From positions 372,001 through 436,000 of the forward strand of contig NZ_CP135136.1 of assembly GCF_037013735.1 (NCBI RefSeq): a stretch of 64,000 nucleotides of DNA. The letters are read 5' to 3'. This stretch comes from Candidatus Legionella polyplacis (GTDB lineage: Bacteria > Pseudomonadota > Gammaproteobacteria > Legionellales > Legionellaceae). Numbering within the stretch: the first letter of the stretch is position 1; every line of letters begins with the position of its first letter. The position numbers and the translations under genes are program-made. Below are positions 1 to 9,258 of this stretch, piece after piece. Below the pieces are notes generated by a model, which was not told the DNA's origin, searched no databases, and saw only the letters and a program-made list of their open reading frames with translations.

Positions 1-1121
1 TTTGTTTTTTCATGACATTCGATAGCTATATTATTTAACCCTTTTGATCCTAAAACACTTAAATAAATTGTTGCAGCTATAGCTAATAGATTTTGATTTG
101 TACATATATTAGATGTTGCTTTTTCTCTTCTTATATGTTGTTCTCTGGTTTGTAGAACCAGAGTAAATCCTATTTTCCCATTTTTATCAGTGGTTTTTCC
201 TACAATTTTTCCAGGCATTTGTCTGACATATTTCATTTTGGTTCCAAAGAATCCAAAGTATGGACCTCCATAGAACATGGGACAACCAAGTGGTTGTCCT
301 TCTCCACATGTTATTGTAACTCCATTTTTACCCCATGTACCTGGTGGAGTAAGTATTGCTAAAGATAATGGATTTACACAAGCTATGCTAATTATATTAT
401 TTTGATTTGCCCAGTATGTTAATTCATCTACTGGTTCAAGGCAACCAAAGAAATTAGGTTGTGTAATTACTATTGCAGTAATATTTTTACTTTTATATTT
501 ATTTAATTCAGATAAATTTGTTATTCCTGTTTGTTGATTAAATGGTATGTAGATAATTTTTATTTTTTGATGATTATTTAGAATAGTTTTTAAAGTGTAT
601 TTATACAATGGATGTAAAGAGTTAGGAATTAATATTATTTTTTTTTCTTTGGTAATTTCGTTTATGTTATTAGAATTTTTAATTCGTATTGCCATGAATA
701 TTGCTTCTGCTAATGCAGTTGATCCATCATACATAGATGAATTGGATATTTCCATTTTAGTTAATTCTGATATCATACTTTGATATTCGTAAAGTATTTG
801 TAATGTTCCTTGACTGGCTTCTGGTTGATATGGTGTGTAGGAAGTTAAAAATTCACTTCTAGATGCTATATCCCATACAATGGATGGAATAAAGTGTTCA
901 TAACTTCCTGCTCCAATAAAACAAATTCCTTTTTTATTTTTTTTTGCTAATTTACTTGCTATTTTTAGCATACTTATTTCGTTGATCTTTTTCGGAATAT
1001 TTTTAAAATTATTTGAAAATAGAAATGGTGGTATTTCTCTAAATAATTCTTTGATTTTTTTAATTCCAATTGTGGATAACATAGAATTTACGTCTGATTT
1101 TGTATGTGGTATATATGGCAT
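1..1121 (-). CDS. gcvPA: Glycine dehydrogenase (decarboxylating) subunit 1, GcvPA, partial
   Basis: N-terminal half of the split P-protein of the glycine cleavage system, a PLP-dependent enzyme that decarboxylates glycine and passes the aminomethyl group to the lipoyl arm of GcvH. An open frame of 373 codons runs from the ATG at 1121 off the left edge. The start reads MPYIPHT, and internal stretches such as GAGSYEHFIP, TPYQPEASQGTLQ and MPGKIVGKT are typical of GcvPA. Family members have about 450 residues, so roughly 80 C-terminal residues are missing because of the window edge. It lies 20 bases after gcvH on the same strand, so the two are probably cotranscribed. GcvPB would be expected just beyond the edge. 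The identification is secure. Confidence 0.95.
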   Translation of the reverse strand, partial: MPYIPHTKSDVNSMLSTIGIKKIKELFREIPPFLFSNNFKNIPKKINEISMLKIASKLAKKNKKGICFIGAGSYEHFIPSIVWDIASRSEFLTSYTPYQPEASQGTLQILYEYQSMISELTKMEISNSSMYDGSTALAEAIFMAIRIKNSNNINEITKEKKIILIPNSLHPLYKYTLKTILNNHQKIKIIYIPFNQQTGITNLSELNKYKSKNITAIVITQPNFFGCLEPVDELTYWANQNNIISIACVNPLSLAILTPPGTWGKNGVTITCGEGQPLGCPMFYGGPYFGFFGTKMKYVRQMPGKIVGKTTDKNGKIGFTLVLQTREQHIRREKATSNICTNQNLLAIAATIYLSVLGSKGLNNIAIECHEKT

Positions 1122-1141
1122 AATTTTTAATTATTTGTTGA

Positions 1142-1528
1142 TTATTTAATAGTTTTTTTGTATAGATTTTCATCTAACAGATTTTTTGTTTCATTGATAT
1201 TTGTAGGTTGTATTTTTATTAACCATCCCTTATTATAAGGGTCATTATTGATTATTGATGGATCACGTTCTACGTTTTTATTTATTTCAATTACTGTTCC
1301 TGTAATTGGGCTATAAATATCTGATGCTGCTTTTATAGATTCAATGATAGCTATTATATCCTTTGCTTTTATTGTTTGATATTTTTTTATAGAAAAATTA
1401 ATAAAAATTAAATCTCCAAGTGTTTCTTGAGCATAATTAGTGATTCCAATTTTGCATATTGTTTTTAGATTATTTATTTCAATCCATTCATGTGTATCTG
1501 TAAATTTTAACTGATAGTTTTTTTTCAT
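1142..1528 (-). CDS. gcvH: Glycine cleavage system H protein
   Basis: Lipoyl carrier protein of the glycine cleavage complex. It has 128 residues, the normal family length. The lipoylation motif is IESIKAASDIYSP around residue 65, where the lysine carries lipoate, followed by the expected PITGTVIEIN turn. It starts at an ATG and is followed by gcvPA after 20 bases. In many proteobacteria gcvT precedes gcvH, but the 200 bases upstream here hold no T-protein. The complex therefore depends on a gcvT elsewhere, or is incomplete. The protein needs lipoate from a ligase or synthase not seen in this window. Confidence 0.95.
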   Translation of the reverse strand: MKKNYQLKFTDTHEWIEINNLKTICKIGITNYAQETLGDLIFINFSIKKYQTIKAKDIIAIIESIKAASDIYSPITGTVIEINKNVERDPSIINNDPYNKGWLIKIQPTNINETKNLLDENLYKKTIK

Positions 1529-1730
1529 TGTTATTAAAATTATTTTATATATAAAATTTTATTATAATATAAATTGTATTAATTATAAAAAAAATTATGG
1601 TAAGGTACATTCTTATTTTTTTTAAGTATTTGTTTAAGATTATTAGTTTATTATTTTTAATAAATTAGTTTTGTAGATTGTGTAGTATTACATTTTTTAT
1701 TATTTTTGAAAGTTTTATATAAATAAAAGT

Positions 1731-2510
1731 TTAATTTCTTAAACCAATGCCTTTTTTTAGAAGTATTTTATTAATCGTAAAGAATACAATTATTATTATA
1801 CAGATTATAAATATTGAAATGTTTATATTTTTTTCTTCATTATTAGTTATAGCGTAACGTAATATCTTTATCATGTAAAATATTGGATTTATGTACAAAA
1901 TAGTTTTCCATGTGTTGGATAGCATATTACTTGTATAAAAAATTCCTCCCAAATAAGTTAATGGTGTAAGAAAGAAATTTGGGATTATTGTAATATCATC
2001 AAAATTTTTTGCTAAGAGTGCATTTGTAAATCCGGTTAAGGAAAAAATACTAGATACTAATATAATTATTAGTATGGTAAGTGCTAGATGTTTTATTGGT
2101 ATAAAATAGAAAAAGCAAGATACTGTGTATACCAGTACAGATACTATCATTCCTCTTAATATACCACCAAATGTATATCCAATGAGTAGTAAATTATCAC
2201 TCATGGGACTTATTAAAATTTCTTCTATATTTTTTTGGAATCGTGCATTAAATAATGATGATGAAACGTTGTTATAAGAATTTATTATGACAGACATAAT
2301 AATTAATCCTGGAGTAATAAAACTAGAATAGTTCATATTGTGATTTATTAATCCTATTTGTTTCCCTATTATGGTTCCAAATATTAAAATATAAAGTGTA
2401 CTATTTATTATAGGAGGAATGAATACTTGGTTTGCTATGCGTATAATACGCATATATTCATGTTTAATAAGTGTATATAAAGCAATGTATTGTTTTTTAA
2501 TGGTAATCAT
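1731..2510 (-). CDS. yadH: ABC-2 type transporter permease, YadH-like
   Basis: Membrane subunit of an ABC exporter, 259 residues with about six hydrophobic segments. The FQKNIEEILISPMS region, followed by the permease core with LGGIFYTSNML, is characteristic of the ABC-2 permease family (YadH/NodJ type). Its ATG overlaps the stop of the upstream ATPase gene by four bases (ATGA), so the pair is translationally coupled. The substrate is unknown for this family; E. coli YadGH is uncharacterised. Retention in a shrunken genome suggests a useful export role, perhaps for an envelope component. The symbol is by similarity of size and arrangement only. Confidence 0.85.
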   Translation of the reverse strand: MITIKKQYIALYTLIKHEYMRIIRIANQVFIPPIINSTLYILIFGTIIGKQIGLINHNMNYSSFITPGLIIMSVIINSYNNVSSSLFNARFQKNIEEILISPMSDNLLLIGYTFGGILRGMIVSVLVYTVSCFFYFIPIKHLALTILIIILVSSIFSLTGFTNALLAKNFDDITIIPNFFLTPLTYLGGIFYTSNMLSNTWKTILYINPIFYMIKILRYAITNNEEKNINISIFIICIIIIVFFTINKILLKKGIGLRN

Positions 2511-3421
2511 GATTGATTATTGATTAAGTCTAAAAATAGTGTTTCTAATCTGTTAGTTTTGTTACGCATACTATGGATTATAAATCCGTTTTTTGATAAT
2601 GAATTAAATATTTCATTTAGTGAATAGTTATTTTCTATATGAATTTCAAAAGTGTAATTGTCAATTTTTTTTGTATATATAGATTTTAGTTTAGGTGGAG
2701 ATTGAAATGGTTGTTTTGTATTAAAAATAAAAATTTGTTTTTTTAAGGTTTTAAGTAAGGTTTTTATAGAAGTATTATATACAATAATGCCTTTATGAAT
2801 TATTGCAATATTTTTACATAGTTGCTCTGCTTCTTCTAAATAATGAGTTGTTAATAAAATTGTAGTTCCTTCCTGGTTGGTTTTTGTTAAGAAACTCCAC
2901 ATATTATGTCTATTTTCTATATCTATTCCAGCTGTTGGCTCATCAAGAATTAAAATTTTTGGTTCATGTATTAATGCTCTGGCAATCATTAATTGTCTTT
3001 TCATCCCTCCAGATAGGTATCTTATAGTTAATTTTCTATTTTTCCATAAGCCAATTGTTTTTAATAACCATTCCATTCTTGGTTTTGTCTCTTTTTCTGT
3101 CATTCCATAATATCCTGCCTGATTAATTAGAATTTGTTCACTATTTTCAAATATGTTAAGATTGAATTCTTGTGGAACTAATCCCATATAAGATTTTGCT
3201 AGTTTAGGATGTTTATCTAAATTGTTATTATAAATATAAATATTTCCTGATGTTTTTTTTAGTAATGTTGTAATTATTCCAATTGTCGTAGATTTTCCTG
3301 CTCCATTACTTCCTAATAGAGCAAAGAAATCTCCAGGATTGATATTTAAATTAATGTTTTGTAGTGCATTGAATCCATTACTATATGTTTTGTATAGATT
3401 TTTAATTTGTATAGCAAGCAT
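2507..3421 (-). CDS. yadG: ABC transporter ATP-binding protein, YadG-like
   Basis: ATPase subunit that drives the permease encoded next to it. It has 304 residues with all ABC motifs: Walker A GSNGAGKST near residue 38, Q-loop LVPQEF, signature LSGGMKRQ near residue 137, Walker B ILILDEPTAGID, and the switch histidine in TTHYLEEAEQL. The roughly 80 residues after the nucleotide-binding domain match the C-terminal extension of YadG/DrrA-type ATPases. It begins at an ATG 65 bases after the panB stop, and its own stop overlaps the permease start. No sign of decay is visible. Confidence 0.9.
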   Translation of the reverse strand: MLAIQIKNLYKTYSNGFNALQNINLNINPGDFFALLGSNGAGKSTTIGIITTLLKKTSGNIYIYNNNLDKHPKLAKSYMGLVPQEFNLNIFENSEQILINQAGYYGMTEKETKPRMEWLLKTIGLWKNRKLTIRYLSGGMKRQLMIARALIHEPKILILDEPTAGIDIENRHNMWSFLTKTNQEGTTILLTTHYLEEAEQLCKNIAIIHKGIIVYNTSIKTLLKTLKKQIFIFNTKQPFQSPPKLKSIYTKKIDNYTFEIHIENNYSLNEIFNSLSKNGFIIHSMRNKTNRLETLFLDLINNQS

Positions 3422-3486
3422 AATTATATAATATTGAAAAATTTTTAATTTATAACTTAATTAATATTAAATATAGATTTATTTTG

Positions 3487-4272
3487 TTAATATGTATACT
3501 CTATGGTAGGAAATTTTTCTTCTTTTATTTCTTTGTTATATTTGTTTATAGAATTTAAGATCGTATTTTTTATTTTTGTATATTGTTTTAAGAATTTTGG
3601 TTTAAATTTTGTTTGTATTCCTAGTAAATCGTGCCATACCAGTATTTGTCCATCTGTGTTGGGTCCAGCTCCAATACCGATTGTAGGTATTTTTATGGAT
3701 TTTGTAATGTTTTTTGCTAATGATTCTGGTACACATTCTATTATTATAGAAAAACATCCTGATGATTCTAAGTTTTTTGCTTGATTTAAGATTTTGTTTT
3801 GTTCTTCTTTGGTTATTCCTTGTATTTTATATCCTCCTAATTTATAGATAGATTGTGGAGTTAATCCTATATGACCCATAATTGGAATTCCTGTTTCTAC
3901 TAGAAAATTGATTGTTTTATATATATGATTATTTCCTCCTTCGATTTTTATTGCTTGTGCTCCAGATTGAATAATTTTTTTTACATTTTTTATTGTGTCT
4001 GATAATGAGTAGCAGTAACTTAAAAATGGTAAATCACTAATTATAAATTTATTTTTTATTCCTTTATATACAGCTTTTGTATGAGATGTGATCATATCTA
4101 TGGTTGTCATTGTGGTATTTGGATATCCATATATTACCATAGATACTGAGTCTCCTACTAATACTCCATCGATATTAGATTCAGAAACTATGCATGCTGA
4201 TAAATAGTCGTAACAAGTAACCATACTTATTTTGTAGTTATTTTTTTTTAATTTAAAATCATTGATTTTCAT
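3487..4272 (-). CDS. panB: 3-methyl-2-oxobutanoate hydroxymethyltransferase
   Basis: First committed step of pantothenate synthesis: ketopantoate is made from 2-ketoisovalerate and methylene-THF. It has 261 residues, the usual length. The metal-binding region VGDSVSMV lies near residue 41; the conserved KIEGG, MGHIGLTPQS and GIGAGPNTDGQILVWHD segments are all present. The panC normally found beside panB is absent here, and panB is followed instead by the ABC exporter genes. Whether the symbiont makes vitamin B5 alone or shares the pathway with its host cannot be told from this window. Confidence 0.95.
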   Translation of the reverse strand: MKINDFKLKKNNYKISMVTCYDYLSACIVSESNIDGVLVGDSVSMVIYGYPNTTMTTIDMITSHTKAVYKGIKNKFIISDLPFLSYCYSLSDTIKNVKKIIQSGAQAIKIEGGNNHIYKTINFLVETGIPIMGHIGLTPQSIYKLGGYKIQGITKEEQNKILNQAKNLESSGCFSIIIECVPESLAKNITKSIKIPTIGIGAGPNTDGQILVWHDLLGIQTKFKPKFLKQYTKIKNTILNSINKYNKEIKEEKFPTIEYTY

Positions 4273-4660
4273 TATAAATGATAATAATCTAATTTTAATT
4301 AATTTTTAATATTATAAATCATTCATATTAGCAATGAAATACTATATTTTGGTTTTGTAATAATATTTTTTTTAAAATGAATTTTTTTGATATGATTATA
4401 GATAAGTAGAATATTTAGAAGGTTTTATTTTGAAAGATTTTAAATATAGTAAAGTAATTTAATGATTTTTAAAATTATATGTTATTTTATTTTTAAATAA
4501 TAGTTAATTGTTCTTTAATATTTTTAAGAATAAAAAGGATATTTTTTTTGATGAAAAATGGATTTTTATAGGATATCAATTATTGATGATTTTTAATCAA
4601 AAAGAAATTAAAGTTTTATGATTATTTTATTAATATATAAAAAATTTTATTTTTTTATAT
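4273..4660. other. Intergenic region between panB and tRNA-Leu
   Basis: 388 bases of AT-rich sequence with no open frame I can relate to a protein family. It must hold the promoter of the leftward panB operon and that of the rightward tRNA-Leu. No hairpin or RNA gene is apparent. Confidence 0.5.
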
Positions 4661-4748
4661 GCCGAGATGGTGAAATTGGTATACACGTTAGTTTCAGGAA
4701 CTAATATAGAGTATTTTCTATTTGGAGGTTCAAGTCCTCCTCTCGGCA
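4661..4748 (+). tRNA. tRNA-Leu (anticodon CAG)
   Basis: Class II cloverleaf. The acceptor arms GCCGAGA and TCTCGGC pair fully. The anticodon stem TTAGT/ACTAA encloses the loop TTCAGGA with anticodon CAG, a long variable arm follows, and the T arm contains GGTTCAAGTCC. CCA is not encoded. It stands alone between two leftward genes and reads CUG codons, which are rare in such an AT-rich genome. Confidence 0.95.
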
Positions 4749-4786
4749 TATGTTCAATATATTTTATTTTATAGTAAGAAAATTTT

Positions 4787-5680
4787 TTAGTTGTTGGTGT
4801 TATTATTTATTAAATTAGCAATTGATTGACCATAGAAAATATTTTTTCCTGTATATATTGTAGAGCTCCATTTAATGTTTTTATTTTTTGGAAATATAAG
4901 AATTATTGTAGATCCTAATTTGAAATATCCTATTTCTTTCCCTTTTTTAATTTTGAATTTTGACTTATTAGAATTATTGTTTATTTCGTTTTGATTTGAA
5001 AAAAAAAGAAATTCTTTTTTATATGAGTAATTTTGTTCTCCGGTCCAGTTTGTTCCAATTGTTCCTACTAATGTTGCTCCTATAAATATGATATATATAT
5101 TTCCTATTTGTGTTTTAAATTTCATTATCAATCGTTTATTTCTAGCATATATGAATGGTATGACATGTACTAGTTTTGGATTTACAGAAAATAGTTTTCC
5201 TGGTATAAATATTATTTTTTTTAATATGCCGTTTATTGGCATATGAACTCTATGATAATTTTTTGGTGATAAATAAAATATTATAAAATTACATTTATTT
5301 AAATTATTATTTAATTTTTTTTTATGAAAAAATAATTCGTTTATTAAGTAAGATTGATTTTTAATTTTTAAAATTTTTTTGTCTTTTAATTCTCCTATTT
5401 CATTGATGATTCCATCTACTGGAGATATAATTGTAGCTTTTTCTATAATTCTACAGTTTTTTTTTAAATGTCTTATAAAGAAATCATTAAAACATTTGTA
5501 TTTTTTTATATTTGTCTCTTTGATTTCGTTTGTATTTATATTGTATTTTTTGATAAATTTTTGGATGAGATAGTTTTTTATAAAAAAGATTTTATTATTT
5601 GCAAATATTTTTATTAGTAAAGTTATATTTTTTTTTGAAAAAAATATTTGAAACATAATTTTCAAAGTATTTTTAAGCAT
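4787..5680 (-). CDS. psd: Phosphatidylserine decarboxylase
   Basis: Makes phosphatidylethanolamine from phosphatidylserine at the inner membrane. The self-cleavage motif LGST is present in YFKLGSTIILIF near the C-terminus; its serine becomes the pyruvoyl cofactor. The catalytic histidine region YLSPKNYHRVHMP and the upstream SPVDG aspartate motif are conserved. I chose the ATG at 5680 (MLKNTLK), which matches the usual N-terminus; a TTG two codons upstream is possible. The protein has 297 residues, somewhat shorter than E. coli Psd because the poorly conserved tail is missing. The partner gene pssA is not in the window; CdsA, which supplies CDP-diacylglycerol, is at 24.3 kb. Confidence 0.95.
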   Translation of the reverse strand: MLKNTLKIMFQIFFSKKNITLLIKIFANNKIFFIKNYLIQKFIKKYNINTNEIKETNIKKYKCFNDFFIRHLKKNCRIIEKATIISPVDGIINEIGELKDKKILKIKNQSYLINELFFHKKKLNNNLNKCNFIIFYLSPKNYHRVHMPINGILKKIIFIPGKLFSVNPKLVHVIPFIYARNKRLIMKFKTQIGNIYIIFIGATLVGTIGTNWTGEQNYSYKKEFLFFSNQNEINNNSNKSKFKIKKGKEIGYFKLGSTIILIFPKNKNIKWSSTIYTGKNIFYGQSIANLINNNTNN

Positions 5681-6072
5681 TGTCAAGTTTATATTGTGTA
5701 GAAAGTTTATTTTATTTATAATAATCTTTATTTTAAATAATTATCAAAAAAATAATAGAATATTATTATGATTTTAAATATTTTTTATAGAGATTGAATT
5801 TAATGTGTAGATAAGAACGATAATTATTTATTATTTTATTATAAATCAGTAGATTTTATGTTCTATATGTAATAAAATTACATTTTAATATGATTTTTAT
5901 AAATTTTATGTTTCTTATATCTTAAGAAAGAGGGTTGTTTGATGTATTATTTTTATTCTAAGAAAATAATTTTATATGGGGTAAATTCAAGTAGTGTTAT
6001 CAATTAATTTATAATTCTCAGAATTCATTTTATAAAGTTAATAGAAAGCAATTAATATATAGTGTGGAGATC
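5681..6072. other. Divergent intergenic region psd/rho
   Basis: About 390 AT-rich bases between two divergent genes. In Legionella I would expect trxA just upstream of rho, but no thioredoxin (WCGPC) frame is present. It must contain promoters for both directions; I cannot fix them with confidence. Confidence 0.45.
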
Positions 6073-7335
6073 ATGAATCTTAGTGAATTAAAGCAATTAC
6101 CAATTGCTGATCTTGTGAGTATTGCTCAAAAAATGGGTACAGAAAATACATCGCGCATGCGTAAACAAGATATTATTTTTGCAATTTTAAAAGCTCATTC
6201 TTGTAAGGGAGAAGATATATTTGGAGGCGGAGTATTAGAAATTTTGCCAGATAGTTTTGGGTTTTTAAGATCTGAAGAGGGTTTTTATCAAGCTGGTCCA
6301 GATGATATTTATGTTTCTCCTAGTCAAATAAGAAGATTTGGTCTTCGTACTGGTGATACTATCATAGGAAAGATTCGACCGCCTAAAGATAATGAACGTT
6401 ATTTTGCTTTATTAAAAGTTGATCAAATTAATTTTGATTCTCCAGAAGATGCTAAAAGAAAGATTTTATTTGAAAATTTAACGCCTTTATTTGCTACAAG
6501 GCGTTTGATTATGGAACAAGGAAATGGTAGTACTGAAGATTTAACAGCTAGAGTTATTGATCTTTGTGCTCCTTTTGGTAGAGGTCAGAGAGGATTGATT
6601 GTTTCACCTCCCAAGGCAGGGAAAACTATTATGTTGCAGAATATTGCGCACTCTATTGAAAAAAATTATGTAGATTGTTATTTAATAGTTTTATTAATTG
6701 ATGAGCGTCCTGAAGAAGTTACTGAAATGCAACGTTCTGTTAAAGGTGAAGTTGTTGCCAGTACTTTTGATGAGCCTGCTAATCGTCATATTCAGGTAGC
6801 TGAAATGGTTATTGAGAAGGCTAAACGTTTGGTAGAGCATAAGAAAGATGTTGTAGTTCTTCTTGATTCTATTACTAGATTAGCTAGGGCTTATAATGCT
6901 GTTATTCCATCATCTGGTAAGGTTTTAACTGGTGGTGTTGATGCAAATGCATTACAGCGACCTAAGAGGTTATATGGTGCGGCTAGAAATATTGAAGAAG
7001 GTGGTAGTTTGACTATAATTGCTACTGCTTTAATTGATACTGGTTCTAGGATGGATGAGATAATTTATGAAGAATTTAAAGGAACAGGAAATATGGAGAT
7101 TCATTTAAGTAGAAATATAGCGGAGCGCAGAGTTTTTCCTGCTATAAATATAAATAGATCTGGTACTCGTCGTGAGGATCTATTATTGAGTTCTGAATAT
7201 TTACATAGAATATGGATATTGAGGAAAATTTTACAATCTATGGATGAAACTGATTCTATAGAGTTTTTATTAGAAAAGATGAAACATCATAAAACTAATT
7301 CTGATTTTTTTGATGCGATGAAACGTCAAGAATGA
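6073..7335 (+). CDS. rho: Transcription termination factor Rho
   Basis: Hexameric RNA-dependent ATPase that ends transcription. It has 420 residues from the ATG at 6073 ([11 protein letters not shown]), which matches the family N-terminus; the GTG at 6064 is an in-frame alternative. The Rho N-terminal and cold-shock-like RNA-binding domains cover about residues 1-125 (GFGFLRS-type segment SFGFLRS). Walker A is [11 protein letters not shown] near residue 175, Walker B is [10 protein letters not shown], the Q-loop is [14 protein letters not shown], and the R-loop region is [10 protein letters not shown]. The gene is more GC-rich and more conserved than its neighbours, as expected for a core gene. 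Confidence 0.97.
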   Translation: MNLSELKQLPIADLVSIAQKMGTENTSRMRKQDIIFAILKAHSCKGEDIFGGGVLEILPDSFGFLRSEEGFYQAGPDDIYVSPSQIRRFGLRTGDTIIGKIRPPKDNERYFALLKVDQINFDSPEDAKRKILFENLTPLFATRRLIMEQGNGSTEDLTARVIDLCAPFGRGQRGLIVSPPKAGKTIMLQNIAHSIEKNYVDCYLIVLLIDERPEEVTEMQRSVKGEVVASTFDEPANRHIQVAEMVIEKAKRLVEHKKDVVVLLDSITRLARAYNAVIPSSGKVLTGGVDANALQRPKRLYGAARNIEEGGSLTIIATALIDTGSRMDEIIYEEFKGTGNMEIHLSRNIAERRVFPAININRSGTRREDLLLSSEYLHRIWILRKILQSMDETDSIEFLLEKMKHHKTNSDFFDAMKRQE

Positions 7336-7561
7336 AGATTTAATTATATTTTGTATCTCTTGTTTTATATGTTTTTATTAATTTGTAATTTTATGGGGAA
7401 AAAAGTATTTTTGGTTAGGAATTATAATAGTTTTGTTAATTTTATTTTTTGTTCATATTTTTTATAAATATAAATATTTTATTAGAACGGTTTTTATTTT
7501 ATAAATAAAGATGTTTTCGTAAAGAAAATTTGTTTTTTACAGATTTATATAGGAGATTGTA

Positions 7562-7750
7562 ATGTTGTTTTTTTATTGGATTTTTGGTTTTTTTATTATC
7601 TCGTTTGTTATTTATTTGATTTTTAATGTTATTAGATATAATTTAGAACAATTTAGTAGGGAAGATTTTCGTAAGAGTTTTTTTGTGATGGGTATTTTGT
7701 CTCTATTATTGATTTTATTGGTAAGTGTTATGGTTTATATAGTAAGATAA
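7562..7750 (+). CDS. Small hypothetical membrane protein
   Basis: A 62-residue protein I do not recognise. It has two hydrophobic segments (about residues 2-24 and 41-61) separated by a short charged stretch, RYNLEQFSREDFRKS, so it should be a helical-hairpin inner-membrane protein. A strong ribosome-binding site AGGAG lies seven bases before the ATG, better than at most genes here, which argues that it is translated. It sits between rho and the convergent rpiA. The retention of charged residues and a clear Shine-Dalgarno sequence makes it more than a random frame. I give no function. Confidence 0.65.
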   Translation: MLFFYWIFGFFIISFVIYLIFNVIRYNLEQFSREDFRKSFFVMGILSLLLILLVSVMVYIVR

Positions 7751-7789
7751 ATATCTTATATGAATATTATATAATTGAAATATACAAAG

Positions 7790-8445
7790 TTATAGTTTAA
7801 TAATACGATTATTTTTTGTGCCAATTATAATTTTATTTGCAGTTCTTTTTGCAAATATTCCGTTTTCTATTACTCCTGGTATATTGTTTATTTTTTTTTC
7901 TAAAGATTTTGGATTTTTTATGTTTAAATTATGAACATCTAATATTATGTTTCCGTTGTCAGTTATGAAATTTATTCTTTGTTTAGGAATTCCACCTAGT
8001 TTAGTTAGTTCGTTTATTACATGATTTTTTGCCATTGGTATAACTTCTACTGCTACTGGAAATTTACCTAATTTTTTGACAATTTTTCTTTCTTCAACAA
8101 TGCAGATAAATTTTTTTGCAAAGGAAGCAATAATTTTTTCTCTAGTTAATGCTCCTCCTCCACCTTTGATCATATTGTATTTTGTTGTGATTTCATCTGC
8201 GCTATCGATATAGATAGGTAAATCTGAAATGGAATTTATATTTGTAATGGGTAAATTGAAAAATTTAAGGTATTGTTCTGTTATTTTAGAACTTGGTATA
8301 TATAGTGTTTTTTTATTTAAATATTTTATTGTAGATATATACTTTATAAAATAATTTACGGTTGTTCCTGTTCCAATTCCTATAATAGATGAGTTTTTAA
8401 TATATTTTAAAGTTGATTTTGCTATTTTTTTTTTATTGAGTTCAT
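7790..8445 (-). CDS. rpiA: Ribose-5-phosphate isomerase A, with one-base frame break in an A10 tract
   Basis: Interconverts ribose-5-phosphate and ribulose-5-phosphate. The frame from about 8437 down to 7790 encodes GIGTGTTV, IDSADEI, KGGGGALTREK, the EVIPMA segment and FVTDNGN-like ITDNGNIILD, all RpiA motifs. However, it has no ATG, GTG or TTG before the stop at 8495. An ATG at 8445 opens as MNSIKKK in the neighbouring frame and hits TAG directly after a run of ten A (plus-strand T 8425-8434). One extra A would join the two into MNSIKKKIAKSTLKYI, giving 218 residues against 219 in E. coli. Without slippage only a 127-residue fragment from 8173 could be made. The frame break may be a sequencing error, a decay event or a slippage-rescued site. 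Confidence 0.85.
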
Positions 8446-8551
8446 TTTTATAATAAATATATATTTGTTGATTGTTATATATAAAATTAAATTGTTAATA
8501 TGTTGTTATGTGTAACAGATATAGATATAATTTGTTATTATAGATGTTTTT

Positions 8552-9118
8552 TTACAAACATGGTAGTTTTATTCCTATTTGTTTTTGATATTTTCCTTTT
8601 TTGTCTTGATAAGATATTGAGCAGTTTGAGTCGGATTCTAAAAAAATTATTTGTATGATTCCTTCTTTTGCATATATTTTTACTGGTAAATTTGTGGAAT
8701 TAGATAATTCTATTGTTATATGTCCTTCCCATTCTGGTTCTATTGGTGTTATATTAGTTATAATTCCGCATCTTGCATATGTAGATTTTCCTATACAAAT
8801 TGCCAAAATATTTCTTGGTATTTTAAAGTATTCTATTGTTCTTGTTAATACAAATGAATTAGGTGGTATTGTACAAGTATTTTTTGATGAATTTAGAAAA
8901 CTATTTTTGTTAAAGTTCTTTGGATCTACAATAACGGAATTTATATTAGTGAAAATTTTAAATTCATTAGAACATCTGGCATCATATCCATAGCTAGATA
9001 ATCCATACGAAATTATTTTTTTGTTCCCTTTTTTTCTAATATTTGTTTTTTCAAATGGATTAATCATATTATGAGTTGTAGACATATATTTAATCCAATT
9101 ATCTGATTTTATTGGCAT
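8552..9118 (-). CDS. dcd: dCTP deaminase
   Basis: Converts dCTP to dUTP, the main source of dUMP for thymidylate synthesis. It has 188 residues, close to the 193 of E. coli. The conserved GKSTYARCG segment and the [17 protein letters not shown] block, which contains the catalytic glutamate, are intact, as is the N-terminal DNWI and the [13 protein letters not shown] segment. It begins with an ATG. The upstream porin gene is separated from it by an intrinsic terminator at 9155-9192, so dcd needs its own promoter within that short gap or relies on readthrough. Confidence 0.95.
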   Translation of the reverse strand: MPIKSDNWIKYMSTTHNMINPFEKTNIRKKGNKKIISYGLSSYGYDARCSNEFKIFTNINSVIVDPKNFNKNSFLNSSKNTCTIPPNSFVLTRTIEYFKIPRNILAICIGKSTYARCGIITNITPIEPEWEGHITIELSNSTNLPVKIYAKEGIIQIIFLESDSNCSISYQDKKGKYQKQIGIKLPCL

Positions 9119-9154
9119 ATTTTAAAAAAACAGAAGAAAAATGGCTTTTTTTAA

Positions 9155-9192
9155 ACTAAAAAAGCCCATTTTAGAAATATGGGCTCTTTAGT
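9155..9192 (-). terminator. Intrinsic terminator after the porin gene
   Basis: On the minus strand a perfect stem AGCCCAT/ATGGGCT (9163-9169 with 9179-9185) is followed by six T and extended by ACTAAA/TTTAGT arms. The plus strand also runs into a T-rich tract, so it could work in both directions. It lies 67 bases downstream of the porin stop. Confidence 0.85.
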
Positions 9193-9258
9193 TTTTTGTT
9201 TTTTTTGTATATATACACATAGTATATATTTGTAATTACTATTAATAAAAATTAGAAA

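Noticed and set aside
595..783. Plus-strand 62-codon open frame inside gcvPA
   Set aside because: It lies fully antisense to gcvPA, which has clear family motifs; AT-rich complement frames of this length are common here.
7335..7337. Possible reassignment of TGA to tryptophan, as in some reduced symbionts
   Set aside because: Genes such as rho end at TGA at the proper family C-terminus, tryptophan is encoded by TGG throughout, and a standard RF2 is present.
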